Shown here: in pieces, positions 49,319-57,934 of the stretch | Numbering within the stretch: position 1 is the stretch's first letter | How the letters are laid out: each line of letters starts with the position of its first letter | NCBI GenBank assembly: GCA_946567425.1 | Contig: CAMNXF010000004.1 | Coordinates: 1-64,000 of the forward strand | DNA: 64,000 bases | Reading direction: 5' to 3' | DNA from: an uncultured Clostridia bacterium | GTDB taxonomy: Bacteria; Bacillota; Clostridia; Oscillospirales; Ruminococcaceae | Position numbers and translations under genes: made by a program | The notes under the pieces: model-generated | What the model saw: the letters and a program-made list of their open reading frames with translations, nothing else | Database searches by the model: none | Told to the model about the DNA's origin: nothing

Positions 49319-50134
49319 ATGACTATGAAGAAATTAAGCGCCGCGTTTGCTGCGGTTTGTCTGGGAGCTGCAATGCTGTCGGGGTGCAGCGGCGTTCCCG
49401 CGAATACCGTATTCTCGGCGGACGATCTGCCCGGAAAGTCTATCGGCGTTCAGCAGGGTACGACAGGCGACAACTACGCAAAGGACCTCGAGGAAAAGCC
49501 CGAGGAGGGCAAGGAGGCGGCTAAGGTCGAGCGCTTCAATAAGGGCGCGGACGCTGTTACCGCACTCAAGCAGGGCAAGATCGACTGTGTTATCATCGAC
49601 AACGAGCCTGCAAAGGTGTTCGTTTCCGAAAACGACGATCTTCAGATACTTCCCGACCCGTTTGCCGACGAGGACTACGCTATCGCGATCAAAAAGGGCA
49701 ACAGCGAGCTTACCGAAAAGCTCAACAAAGCTATGCAGGAGCTGAAAGATGACGGCACTATCGCCAAGATACTCGGCAACTACATAGGCGACAACAAGGG
49801 CAGCTATCAGTATACATCTCCCGAGAACGTTGACCGCTCCAACGGCAAGCTCGTAATGGCGACTAACGCAGAGTTCCCGCCCTATGAGATGCATGACGAA
49901 GGCGATAAGATAGTCGGTATCGACCCCGATATTTTCCAGGCGCTCTGCGATAAACTGGGCTATGAGGCGGTCATCACGGATATGGCGTTCGATTCCATTA
50001 TCCCCGCTATCCAAGCGGGCAAGGCGGATCTCGGTATGGCGGGCATGACCGTCGATGAGGACAGACTTGAAAACGTCGACTTTACCGACAGCTACGCAAA
50101 GGGCGTTCAGGTCATAATCACGCGTAAGAAGTAA
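49319..50134 (+). CDS. Amino-acid ABC transporter binding lipoprotein, circularly permuted
   Basis: A 271-residue lipoprotein (lipobox 'MLSGC', Cys23) of the polar amino-acid binding family, but with the two halves in reversed order. Residues 34-157 match what is normally the second half: 'ADDLPGKSIGVQQGTTGD', 'VTALKQGKIDCVIID', 'YAIAIKKGNSELTEKLNKAM'. A linker (about 158-176) then leads into the normal first half: 'GKLVMATNAEFPPYEM', 'DMAFDSIIPAIQAGKADLGM', 'AGMTVDEDRLENVDFTDSYA'. New ends fall at the hinge. All pieces of both lobes are present, so folding is plausible. AAAGGAAA precedes the ATG. Permease and ATPase follow. Confidence 0.9.
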   Translation: MTMKKLSAAFAAVCLGAAMLSGCSGVPANTVFSADDLPGKSIGVQQGTTGDNYAKDLEEKPEEGKEAAKVERFNKGADAVTALKQGKIDCVIIDNEPAKVFVSENDDLQILPDPFADEDYAIAIKKGNSELTEKLNKAMQELKDDGTIAKILGNYIGDNKGSYQYTSPENVDRSNGKLVMATNAEFPPYEMHDEGDKIVGIDPDIFQALCDKLGYEAVITDMAFDSIIPAIQAGKADLGMAGMTVDEDRLENVDFTDSYAKGVQVIITRKK

Positions 50135-50149
50135 TTTAGTTTGGTAATG

Positions 50150-50185
50150 CAATAGTGCGGTGAAACAAACCGCACTATTGTTTTT
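50150..50185 (+). terminator. Terminator-like hairpin between binding protein and permease
   Basis: CAATAGTGCGGT (50150-50161) pairs perfectly with ACCGCACTATTG (50169-50180), followed by TTTTT. Partial termination here would give more binding protein than membrane components. Confidence 0.85.
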
Positions 50186-50208
50186 AAGCGAAACACGGGA
50201 GAGTGAAT

Positions 50209-50922
50209 ATGGAAGGCATTAAGGGGTTTTTTGTTGAATTCGGCAGAAAATTTTCACAGAACTTTATTGAGAAAAACCGTTGGCAATACCTCGCGGACGG
50301 TCTGCTGAACACACTGCTGATAACGTTCGGCGCGGTGCTGCTGGGCTTTCTGCTCGGTTTTATTGTGGCGGTGGTTCGCTCGACCCACGACAAAACCGGA
50401 AGGATGAAATTCTGGAACGCAATAGCGCAGATATACCTCACGGTTATCCGCGGAACGCCTATGATGGTGCAGCTGCTGATAATTTATTACGTCATCTTCG
50501 GCTCGGTGAATATCAACAAAATACTTTGCGCCGTGCTGGCTTTCGGCATTAACTCGGGAGCATACGTCGCCGAGATCATACGCGCGGGCATTATGGCGGT
50601 CGACAACGGTCAAATGGAAGCGGGACGCAGTCTTGGGCTGAATTACCGCCAGACCATGCTGTCGATAATACTTCCGCAGGCGTTCAAGACGGTGCTGCCG
50701 TCGCTTGCCAACGAGTTCATCGTCCTGCTGAAGGAGACCTCGGTCGCGGGCTACATAGCTATTCAGGACCTCACAAAGGGCGGCGATATCATAAGAAGCC
50801 AGACTTTCGAAGCGTTTATGCCGCTGCTGGCTGTCGCGGCGATCTATCTCGTTATGGTAATGGGGCTTACAAAGCTCGTTCGGCTGCTCGAAAGGAGGCT
50901 CGCGAAAAATGATAGACGTTAG
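50209..50922 (+). CDS. Amino-acid ABC transporter permease
   Basis: A 237-residue permease of the HisM/GlnP type with five hydrophobic segments. It contains '[20 protein letters not shown]', '[17 protein letters not shown]' and the ATPase-contact EAA loop '[18 protein letters not shown]' followed by '[18 protein letters not shown]'. ATG at 50209 follows GGGAGAG. Its end overlaps the ATPase start by 14 bases. Works as a homodimer or with itself only, as no second permease is present. Confidence 0.95.
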   Translation: MEGIKGFFVEFGRKFSQNFIEKNRWQYLADGLLNTLLITFGAVLLGFLLGFIVAVVRSTHDKTGRMKFWNAIAQIYLTVIRGTPMMVQLLIIYYVIFGSVNINKILCAVLAFGINSGAYVAEIIRAGIMAVDNGQMEAGRSLGLNYRQTMLSIILPQAFKTVLPSLANEFIVLLKETSVAGYIAIQDLTKGGDIIRSQTFEAFMPLLAVAAIYLVMVMGLTKLVRLLERRLAKNDRR

Positions 50923-51634
50923 TCATCTGTACAAATCGTTTGGCGATCTTGCCGTTCTCGAGGATATTTCCGAGCACATCAACAAGGGCGAAAAGGTGGT
51001 TATTATAGGTCCGTCAGGCTCGGGGAAGAGCACGTTTCTGCGCTGCCTGAACCTAATGGAAACTCCGACCTCGGGCACTATCACGTTTGACGGCGAGGAC
51101 ATAACCGCCTGTCATGGCAAGGATCTTGACCGTCTGCGCCGCAGAATGGGCATGGTGTTTCAGCATTTCAATCTGTTTCCACATCTGACAATACGCAAAA
51201 ACATTACATTAGCGCCCGTTAAACTCGGACTTATGAGCAAGGACGAAGCAAACGCGACTGCCGACCGACTTTTAAAGCGCGTGGGCTTGCCCGATAAGGC
51301 GGAGAGCTATCCGAATATGCTCTCGGGTGGGCAGAAGCAGCGTATCGCGATTGCGCGGTCGCTGGCGATGAGCCCCGAGGTCATGCTGTTCGACGAGCCG
51401 ACAAGCGCGCTTGATCCCGAAATGGTGGGCGAGGTGCTTGACCTTATGAAGCAGCTTGCCGACGAGGGTATGACGATGATCGTCGTTACACACGAAATGG
51501 GGTTTGCGCGCGAGGTCGCGTCGCGCGTGCTGTTTATGGCGGACGGGAAAATTCTCGAACAGAACCCGCCGCAGAAATTTTTCACCGACCCGAAAAATCC
51601 GCGCCTTAAGGACTTCCTTTCCAAGGTTATATAG
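50909..51634 (+). CDS. Amino-acid ABC transporter ATPase (GlnQ-like)
   Basis: A 241-residue ATPase: Walker A '[15 protein letters not shown]', Q-loop '[11 protein letters not shown]', signature '[15 protein letters not shown]', Walker B '[14 protein letters not shown]' and switch '[13 protein letters not shown]'. The '[11 protein letters not shown]' and '[10 protein letters not shown]' wording is specific to polar amino-acid importers. AAAGGAGG lies before the ATG inside the permease end. The gene meets luxC tail to tail with one base between stops and no separate terminator. Confidence 0.96.
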   Translation: MIDVSHLYKSFGDLAVLEDISEHINKGEKVVIIGPSGSGKSTFLRCLNLMETPTSGTITFDGEDITACHGKDLDRLRRRMGMVFQHFNLFPHLTIRKNITLAPVKLGLMSKDEANATADRLLKRVGLPDKAESYPNMLSGGQKQRIAIARSLAMSPEVMLFDEPTSALDPEMVGEVLDLMKQLADEGMTMIVVTHEMGFAREVASRVLFMADGKILEQNPPQKFFTDPKNPRLKDFLSKVI

Positions 51635-51635
51635 G

Positions 51636-52910
51636 TCATTCCGTGTTGACTATCCGCGTGTACCGCCTTAACGGATATTCGCCGTCGTGCGCCTCGCCCG
51701 CGAAATACGCGGACATCGCACCTGCCGTCATGATACGCACAACGCCGCTGCGTGCTAAAATGTCCGAAATCGCCGCGCGTTCGCCGTCGTGGCAGATCAG
51801 CCCCGCCGTTTGCAGATAATTTTTCTTTCGGCGAAGCACGGGCAATATTTCGCGGCGCGGGAGCTTCTTCACGAGAACGCTGCAAAGCATATCCGATAAT
51901 TCAAGCTCGCTGTCCGTGCCTATCGTCAGCGAGCAGTTTTTTCCCTTGTATACGCGCGGAACGGGCGTTCTGCCGAGGATATCCTCCAGCATATCGGTGT
52001 ACCGCAGCAGCGACAGGTGCGCTCTTCCGCCTATCGAAACGGAGCCCCTCCGCCCGACCTCCCGCTCCAGTATCGGCAGAAATTCCGCACAGAAATCCTC
52101 TAGATCGCCATCGCGTTCGGTGTCAATATAAATTACCTGACACGAGCTGCACAACAGCCCCTTTGTCGCGGCGATATGCGCCGCCAATTCCGACAATTCG
52201 CGTTCCTTGTCGGAATAACCGGAAATATACGCGAAACTGAGTTTGTGACCCCATTCGATAAGCTTTACGCCGACGGGCGCGAGCGCCCTCACTGCCGAAA
52301 CGGCTTCGTCACCGCCCCATACCGCGATGCCGTCCGACAGCGCCGCCATTTTCCGCATTGCATGAACGTCCGAGGACGGCGTGTCAAAAACGTAAATAAA
52401 ATCGGCAAGCTCGGGTTCGTATTCGATCAGCTTGGCGATTATTTCTATGGACAAGCCGTTATCTGCCTGCGGCAGCTTGAGAATATTCACGTTGCCGGTA
52501 AGCAGTCCCTCCGCGAGACTGAACGCGGGCAATCCGTCCATATTCCCCGCAGCAATGTGAAATATCACGCCGAGAGGCATTATACGCGCTTTTACGGCGT
52601 TTTTCGGCAATGGACGGCTTTCGTTTATAAAGCCGCCAAGCTCCGTCTCCAGCTTGTATTCGAGGAACCTGCGGCTGAGCATTTCAGCCGCTATTGCTTT
52701 GTAATGAGCGGGATTGTCGACGGGCAGCGCGTTTATCCTGTCGTCGAAAACGCCCTTTTCAATTTCACACCCGAGCTTGTCGATCGCGGAGATCACCGTT
52801 TCGGCGCGGAGCGTTTTCACGGCTAACGTTTCGTTGATATGCCCGTCCGCTTCGGCAAGTATTTTATCCTGCTGTTCGGACGGGTAAATTTTTCCTTGGG
52901 CGATTATCAT
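51636..52910 (-). CDS. luxC: LuxC-like acyl-CoA (fatty acid) reductase
   Basis: A 424-residue protein of the LuxC/aldehyde dehydrogenase superfamily. Evidence: 'PLGVIFHIAAGNMDGLPAFSL' in two pieces near residue 112, 'SSDVHAMRKMAALSDGIAVW', and the catalytic-Cys region 'ATKGLLCSSCQVIYID' near 250. LuxC reduces activated fatty acids to aldehydes. ATG at 52910 follows AGGGGAAC and overlaps the luxE stop (ATGA). No luciferase (luxAB) genes are present, so the aldehyde feeds some other pathway. Confidence 0.85.
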   Translation of the reverse strand: MIIAQGKIYPSEQQDKILAEADGHINETLAVKTLRAETVISAIDKLGCEIEKGVFDDRINALPVDNPAHYKAIAAEMLSRRFLEYKLETELGGFINESRPLPKNAVKARIMPLGVIFHIAAGNMDGLPAFSLAEGLLTGNVNILKLPQADNGLSIEIIAKLIEYEPELADFIYVFDTPSSDVHAMRKMAALSDGIAVWGGDEAVSAVRALAPVGVKLIEWGHKLSFAYISGYSDKERELSELAAHIAATKGLLCSSCQVIYIDTERDGDLEDFCAEFLPILEREVGRRGSVSIGGRAHLSLLRYTDMLEDILGRTPVPRVYKGKNCSLTIGTDSELELSDMLCSVLVKKLPRREILPVLRRKKNYLQTAGLICHDGERAAISDILARSGVVRIMTAGAMSAYFAGEAHDGEYPLRRYTRIVNTE

Positions 52911-54058
52911 ACACGTTCCCCTTTCAGCGCCGTGACCGTTTCGTTCAGAATTTCCGACGCACCAGCCGCGCAAGTCTTTATGCTGTCGGGGGCTACTCTG
53001 CCTATTATTTCAAAGTACGGCGTTTTAATTCCGCAGCCGCACTCCTCGCCGTCATGCAATATTCCGAGATCGTCCGTCATAACGCTTAATATCGGAGTTG
53101 CGCGTACCATCGGAGTAATCAGATTAACAAGCCCGACTTCTCCATTTTTCATCATCGAAAAATCATCGCAGCTGCGGATAACCACGCGGCTGTATACAGG
53201 AATATGAAAGTGGTGCTTTACGCAGTCGGTGTACATTATCGGGTGTTCCACAGCCCCGAAAAATTCTATAATGTCCTTATCCGCTATACCGAGAACCTTT
53301 TCGGCGAGCCGATAAAACGTTTGCTTATCCGTCTGCTCGGTGTAGAATTGTTTCCAGCCGCCGCCCAGCAATATCTTTGAACGCTTGGGAAGATTTACGA
53401 AGATACCACGGCGCTCCATTTCCTTCAACAGAAAAAACGTATACGCGGGGAAGCCCATAAACCGCACGGGAACGTGCTTTTTCGCGTATTTTTGAACCGT
53501 GTCGATTATTCCGTCAAAATCGAGCGAGTACTTGCCGTCCTTGAATTTCAAAATGTATTTTCGGCTGATGCACGGTGTGAAAAACGTCGCCCCAAATGCG
53601 GTTTTTGTTATCGCGGTGCGGTTGCTGCGGTGGGGCTGATACCCCATAACGATATAGCGGCACGGTATCGGTGAGAACAGCTTGCGCTGCGCGCCGATTT
53701 TCAGCACCATTTTCAGACCGCAGAGCAGTCCGCCCGCGTCGAAGCCTATCTCGCTGAAGCGTCCGCTCGTGCCCGACGAGGTCGCCTTGATGAAAATTCT
53801 GCGGTTCGGCATGGAGAACATTCTGCGGCGCTTGAACAGCAAGGTCGGAATAAACGGCAGCTTTGCAAGATACTCCGAAAGCGGCTTTTCGGAAAGTAAC
53901 TCCGTTTCTCCGAAGTTCAGACCGTCAAGTATTTTGTGGTATTCGGCGCAGTGTCTGTAATGAAAAAGAGCGTTCTCGCGGACGGCGTTCAGAAAAAGCC
54001 CGTCCGAACCGCTGCCGTATGGATGTTTGTAGGAAAAGAGTTTTCGACGGAATTTCAT
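52907..54058 (-). CDS. luxE: LuxE-like acyl-protein synthetase
   Basis: A 383-residue adenylate-forming protein. It has the P-loop-like 'KATSSGTSGRFSEIGFD' near residue 91, 'VPVRFMGFPAYTFFLLKEM', 'LLGGGWKQFYTEQTDK', 'EFFGAVEHPIMYTDC', and a Cys363 near the C-terminus in 'KTCAAGASEILNETV', the position where LuxE carries its acyl-thioester. LuxE activates a fatty acid as AMP ester, takes it onto this Cys and hands it to LuxC. ATG at 54058 is behind AAAGGA; an upstream ATG at 54073 precedes that site. First gene of the luxEC operon. Confidence 0.88.
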   Translation of the reverse strand: MKFRRKLFSYKHPYGSGSDGLFLNAVRENALFHYRHCAEYHKILDGLNFGETELLSEKPLSEYLAKLPFIPTLLFKRRRMFSMPNRRIFIKATSSGTSGRFSEIGFDAGGLLCGLKMVLKIGAQRKLFSPIPCRYIVMGYQPHRSNRTAITKTAFGATFFTPCISRKYILKFKDGKYSLDFDGIIDTVQKYAKKHVPVRFMGFPAYTFFLLKEMERRGIFVNLPKRSKILLGGGWKQFYTEQTDKQTFYRLAEKVLGIADKDIIEFFGAVEHPIMYTDCVKHHFHIPVYSRVVIRSCDDFSMMKNGEVGLVNLITPMVRATPILSVMTDDLGILHDGEECGCGIKTPYFEIIGRVAPDSIKTCAAGASEILNETVTALKGERV

Positions 54059-54105
54059 AGACAGTCCTTTCATAAATGCGCAGATGTTTGTGTATTATCA
54101 AGCTA

Positions 54106-54134
54106 ATTATATCACACCCGCGCACAAAAGTCAA
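54106..54134 (-). promoter_or_regulatory. Promoter of luxEC
   Basis: On the - strand TTGACT (54134-54129) and TATAAT (54111-54106), 17-base spacer. Confidence 0.8.
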
Positions 54135-54176
54135 CCGAGATCATGCTGCGCACCGTATGAGCTTGCGGATAACAGG

Positions 54177-54205
54177 TTGACTTATTACGGTGAATATGGT
54201 ATGAT
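54177..54205 (+). promoter_or_regulatory. Promoter of the lipoprotein gene at 54243
   Basis: TTGACT (54177-54182) and TATGAT (54200-54205), 17-base spacer, divergent from the luxEC promoter 43 bases away. Confidence 0.7.
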
Positions 54206-54242
54206 AAGGAAAACGCGGCACAGTTGATAAATGGAGGAAATA

Positions 54243-55043
54243 ATGCGTAAATACAAAATTTCGGCAATTATTTTATGTTCGCTTATGCTTTCAGCCTGCA
54301 AGGTTCAGTATGAAAATGAGACCTCCGCGCCAAATGAGGAAAGCTCTGTCGTATCTTCAAGCGCCGTCAGCAGCGAAGAAAACTCGGGCGAAACGACCGA
54401 AATCGGCTCTGTTCGCCTCACCGAAAACAACGTCACCGAGGAATTTGCGCTTACCGCCGAGCAGTGGAAGCGGTATTGCGGCATAATAAACGACGTTGTT
54501 TCAGAAGAGCCGCTTGAGATCGCCGCTCCAAAACAAGACGGCGGCGTAAAAATCGCTCCCGTAAGCGGCGGACTTCCCGAGTATTTCTATATGACCAAGC
54601 TCTGCGACGGCTTTTCGGAATATCTGTACACGGACAATACAGCTTATCCCGTGAGCGATGAATTTAACAAGTTTATTGAAGAGCTCATGGATATGTCTCC
54701 CGAAAACCGCTTGATCGGCGCGTCCTTTAAGTGCGCCAAGCCCGTAACGGACGAGCAGCGGTTGCACGCTGCCGAGGGCGCGGTCGGCGCGTGGCTGGAA
54801 ACACTGAAAAGCGAAACGGGTCGGTGGCATATCGACGATTATTTCATTGCAGAAACGGTCTATGACGCGCCGCAGATCGCCGCGGTATCCGAGGACGGCA
54901 GCACATTCGCGGCTTGCGTGTGGTTTGAAAATCCCGACAGTATCGCGGGATTTCAGTCGGACAGCGTTTTCGCGCGTTATGCCGACAGCAGGTTCGTGAA
55001 CAGGGAAAACGTCACGGCAGGCGTTTACAGGCTTTTTAAATAG
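54243..55043 (+). CDS. Lipoprotein of unknown function
   Basis: A 266-residue secreted protein: signal peptide 'ISAIILCSLMLSACKV' with lipobox LSAC, a Ser/Glu-rich linker of about 40 residues, then a soluble domain with no recognised family ('LTAEQWKRYCGIINDVV', 'WHIDDYFIAETVYDAP'). ATG at 54243 follows GGAGG; an ATG at 54231 precedes it. The DNA right after it contains a decayed extracellular protein, which may once have been part of the same locus. Confidence 0.82.
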   Translation: MRKYKISAIILCSLMLSACKVQYENETSAPNEESSVVSSSAVSSEENSGETTEIGSVRLTENNVTEEFALTAEQWKRYCGIINDVVSEEPLEIAAPKQDGGVKIAPVSGGLPEYFYMTKLCDGFSEYLYTDNTAYPVSDEFNKFIEELMDMSPENRLIGASFKCAKPVTDEQRLHAAEGAVGAWLETLKSETGRWHIDDYFIAETVYDAPQIAAVSEDGSTFAACVWFENPDSIAGFQSDSVFARYADSRFVNRENVTAGVYRLFK

Positions 55044-56176
55044 AAAAAAATAAAATAGCCGTTCCTGTTAAGACCGAAAACGGCATTGAAATGCAGGTGT
55101 TTAATTATTTCGATAAGACGGAGTACGGAACGTCGGCAAGCGTTGACAACTACCGCCTTTACTCTCAGCGTTTTTATATGCCGAACGACCTCAGCAGCTA
55201 TTCTTCGGAAACGGAAACGATCGTTTTCAACGCTTGGAACAACACGGCGTGCGACATCGTTTTCGGCGGCGATTATTCGATTGAGCGCAAAAACGGCTAA
55301 ACGTGGGAGCAGACAGCACGCGGAACTTGCGGAACGGCGTCCGTTTCCGCGTATAACTGCGCCGAGCTTTCCGTTGACGTCTCGGACATAGCTGCCGAAG
55401 CACGGGCGGAATACCGCGTCGTTATGACGGTAAACGACGAAACGGTTTACGGCGGGTTTTATATGGGCGGCGGAGAAGCGTCCGCGGAGCTGTCGGTAAC
55501 GGGCGGCGAGCCGCTCCCAGACAATCGCGCCGAAATAAGATTTGCCGTGGAAAATACAAGTCTTGCGGGCGCACGTATTTCTTACGCGGAATTATACAGG
55601 GACAACGCGAAAATTCAGGACGTTGACGCACGTTCGCTCAACGGGCTGCCGAGCGGCGGCTCTGCTATGCTTTCCGTAAAATCGGACGGAGTGCCGTTCG
55701 CCGCAGGAGAATACGAGCTTAAAATATTCACGGACAGCGAAATGTTCTCAGCGGAACAAACGCTCGTGTCCGTTCCCGAGAACGAACGTTTTCATTTGTC
55801 CGCAGTCTCCGCCGAGAAAACCTCCGACGGTGTTAAACTCACGCTGCAAAACAATATGTGGGACAAATCGGATATCACGAACGCGGACGTATCGGGTATT
55901 TATGTGTTGAATGACAATCAATGGCAGCCCTCCGCTCTTGTTCGCACCGAATACTTAAAATTTGACAGCACGTATGAAATCTCGGGAATAACGGATTTTT
56001 CGCTGAAAAACGGAGAGAAAATCGACTTTGAGTTTGTTCCCGTAAGCGCGGTCAAAGCCTTTGACGAAATAAGTGAGCTCTTCGCGGATTTGGTCAAGGT
56101 CAGGTCGGGCAGCAGATGCGCGGTTGTCACAAACGTTGACAATTCGGAGGAATGGGTTTATTTCACAATGCCTTGA
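55040..56176 (+). pseudogene. Decayed extracellular beta-sandwich protein
   Basis: The frame opens at 55040 with no signal peptide or start until ATG 55091, reads 'MQVFNYFDKTEYGTSASVDN', and hits TAA at 55298-55300. It then continues in the same frame to 56176 with strand-rich, immunoglobulin-like text: 'TVNDETVYGGFYMGGGEAS', 'DNRAEIRFAVENTSLAGAR', 'FAAGEYELKIFTDSEMFS', 'KNGEKIDFEFVPVSAV'. No family is recognised. Loss of the N-terminus plus an internal stop indicates an inactive gene, though the reading frame is otherwise clean over 870 bases, so decay or sequence error is recent. Confidence 0.7.
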
Positions 56177-56199
56177 GAAACTCCGCTTTTGGAGGTCGG

Positions 56200-56953
56200 T
56201 CATTCGTTTAAATACGCGTTGAGCTTGCAATCGGATTCCGTTATAAATTCATCAAGAGAAAGACCTCCGCTGTGATATTTGATATACGGTTCAAAACAGA
56301 TCAATTTCGAAACGTTGAATACAAGTCCGGCATTGGAAACTATACGGTAAACGATCTCAATGCCTTGCTCTTCGTATACGCGGCTTTATCTGACAGCATA
56401 AAAGAATTTTTACGTTCACCGAGATATTTCGCCAAGCCGGAAACGCAGGATAACGCGGCATCTAAATTTGAGGACGGGGGATTTATTGAAATGAACGCGC
56501 AGGAGACGGCGGGCTTTACGTCCTCGGATATGCTGGGAGCGGCGCGGAAATCAAAGCACTCAAACCACGAAAGCCACTCTATTCTGTCAAAATCGTAAAG
56601 ATACGAAAACAAGACATCTTTGTCGCCGTCCTGTTTGCTGTCCGTTTTCCCGATATTAAGCGAAAACGGTTTTTCGTCGTTTTTCAGAAATGTTCCGTTT
56701 TTGTCGGAATAAAACAGCGTATCTGTTTTTTGACATATCACATTTTCCCCGGAACGCCGCCTTTCAGATTGACGGAATTGTAATAGCTGCTTTGTTCCGC
56801 GTCCATCGGCTTCAGCTCCGCCCACGCCTGTGTAAACGAGTTCGTTTCTCCTGCCGTTGAATTTATATCGGCACTGTCGGACTGCGCGGCTTCGCCTTTG
56901 GAGCAGCCGCTTATAAACAGCATAAGCAGTATGGAAACAAATACTTTTTTCAC
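56200..56953 (-). pseudogene. Frameshifted lipoprotein
   Basis: ATG at 56953 starts 'MKKVFVSILLMLFISGC', a clean lipoprotein signal, but this frame stops at 56738. The continuation 'ENVICQKTDTLFYSDKNG' and 'FDRIEWLSWFECFDFRAAP' is in a second frame ending at 56340, and the last part 'GIEIVYRIVSNAGLVFNVS' in a third frame ending at TGA 56200. At least two frameshifts in one gene. The protein would be about 245 residues. It converges on the decayed gene at 55040. Family unknown. Confidence 0.75.
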
Positions 56954-57182
56954 ATTTCACGTCCCCTCGGATATAAGGAACACCGTTTTTTGAATGTTCA
57001 AAAAGAACGTTTTATCCCTCTGTATATTTGACGGTAAAAACCCTCAAACACAGTATATCCTTCGGGAAATTCAAATCATTCTGCTTTTTGCACAAATTCC
57101 GCAGTCAAAAACAGGGCATTTTACTGGACTCGGTAAGCCGAGATGGGTAAGGGGGGAGCGTTAAGAAATATCGAACGGGCTT

Positions 57183-57875
57183 CTATACGCCGGCAAGCCC
57201 GCGTATGACCTCGCCCGCGATTATCAGCCCCGCCACGGACGGCACAAACGCGCACGAAGCCGGAACAACGCGCTCCCCCTCTTTTGTCGGAGCGGCGGGG
57301 AGCTCGTCTGACCACACCACCCTGAGCCGCTCAACGCCCGACTTTTTCAGTTCGCGCCGCATTACCCTTGCGAGCGGACATACCGACGTTTCGTAAATAT
57401 CGGAGACGTGAAATCTTGTCGGATCGAGCTTGTTGCCCGTGCCCATGGAACTTATCAGAGGCGTTCCGCATTCACGGCATTTCACCGCGAGCAGAACCTT
57501 TGCACGAACGTCGTCGACAGCGTCTATCACATAATCGTAATCGGCAAAACAAAACCGCCCGACGGTCTCCTCCGACAAGCGGAATTGATGCTTTGTAAGG
57601 CGAATATTCGGAGCGATATCGAGAAATCTTTTTTCCGCCGCATCAGTTTTCGGCATTCCTAAAGTACTGTGAAGAGCGATTATCTGGCGATTTATGTTCG
57701 ACGCGGCTACCTCGTCCCCGTCGATAATGTCAAGCGCGCCGATACCGCTGCGGACAAGCGCTTCGGCAGCATGACCGCCCACTCCGCCTATTCCGAAAAC
57801 CGCGACCCGACAACGGCTGAGGCTTTCCAATGCTGCCGCGCCAAGCAGTCTCTCCGTTCTTGCAAATTCTTCCAT
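57183..57875 (-). CDS. tcdA: tRNA threonylcarbamoyladenosine dehydratase TcdA
   Basis: A 230-residue E1-like ThiF/MoeB-fold enzyme. ATP site 'VAVFGIGGVGGHAAEALVR', 'DIIDGDEVAASNINRQIIAL', 'YDYVIDAVDDVRAKVLL', and the TcdA-type closing 'SSMGTGNKLDPTRFHVSDIY', 'TSVCPLARVMRRELKKSGV'. TcdA cyclises t6A at position 37 of ANN-decoding tRNAs. ATG at 57875 has GGAGG six bases upstream; the frame extends to 58160 but only by reading into pyrD. It follows pyrD after a hairpin. Confidence 0.92.
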   Translation of the reverse strand: MEEFARTERLLGAAALESLSRCRVAVFGIGGVGGHAAEALVRSGIGALDIIDGDEVAASNINRQIIALHSTLGMPKTDAAEKRFLDIAPNIRLTKHQFRLSEETVGRFCFADYDYVIDAVDDVRAKVLLAVKCRECGTPLISSMGTGNKLDPTRFHVSDIYETSVCPLARVMRRELKKSGVERLRVVWSDELPAAPTKEGERVVPASCAFVPSVAGLIIAGEVIRGLAGV

Positions 57876-57897
57876 TTGTCCTCCGTTCAAAAATTCA

Positions 57898-57917
57898 CCG
57901 CCCGAAAAAACGGGCGG
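57898..57917 (-). terminator. Hairpin between pyrD and tcdA
   Basis: CCGCCCG (57898-57904) pairs perfectly with CGGGCGG (57911-57917) with an all-A loop; on the - strand GTGAATTTTTG follows. It lies between the pyrD stop and the tcdA ribosome site. Confidence 0.65.
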
Positions 57918-57934
57918 TTTTGTGTTCACAATTG

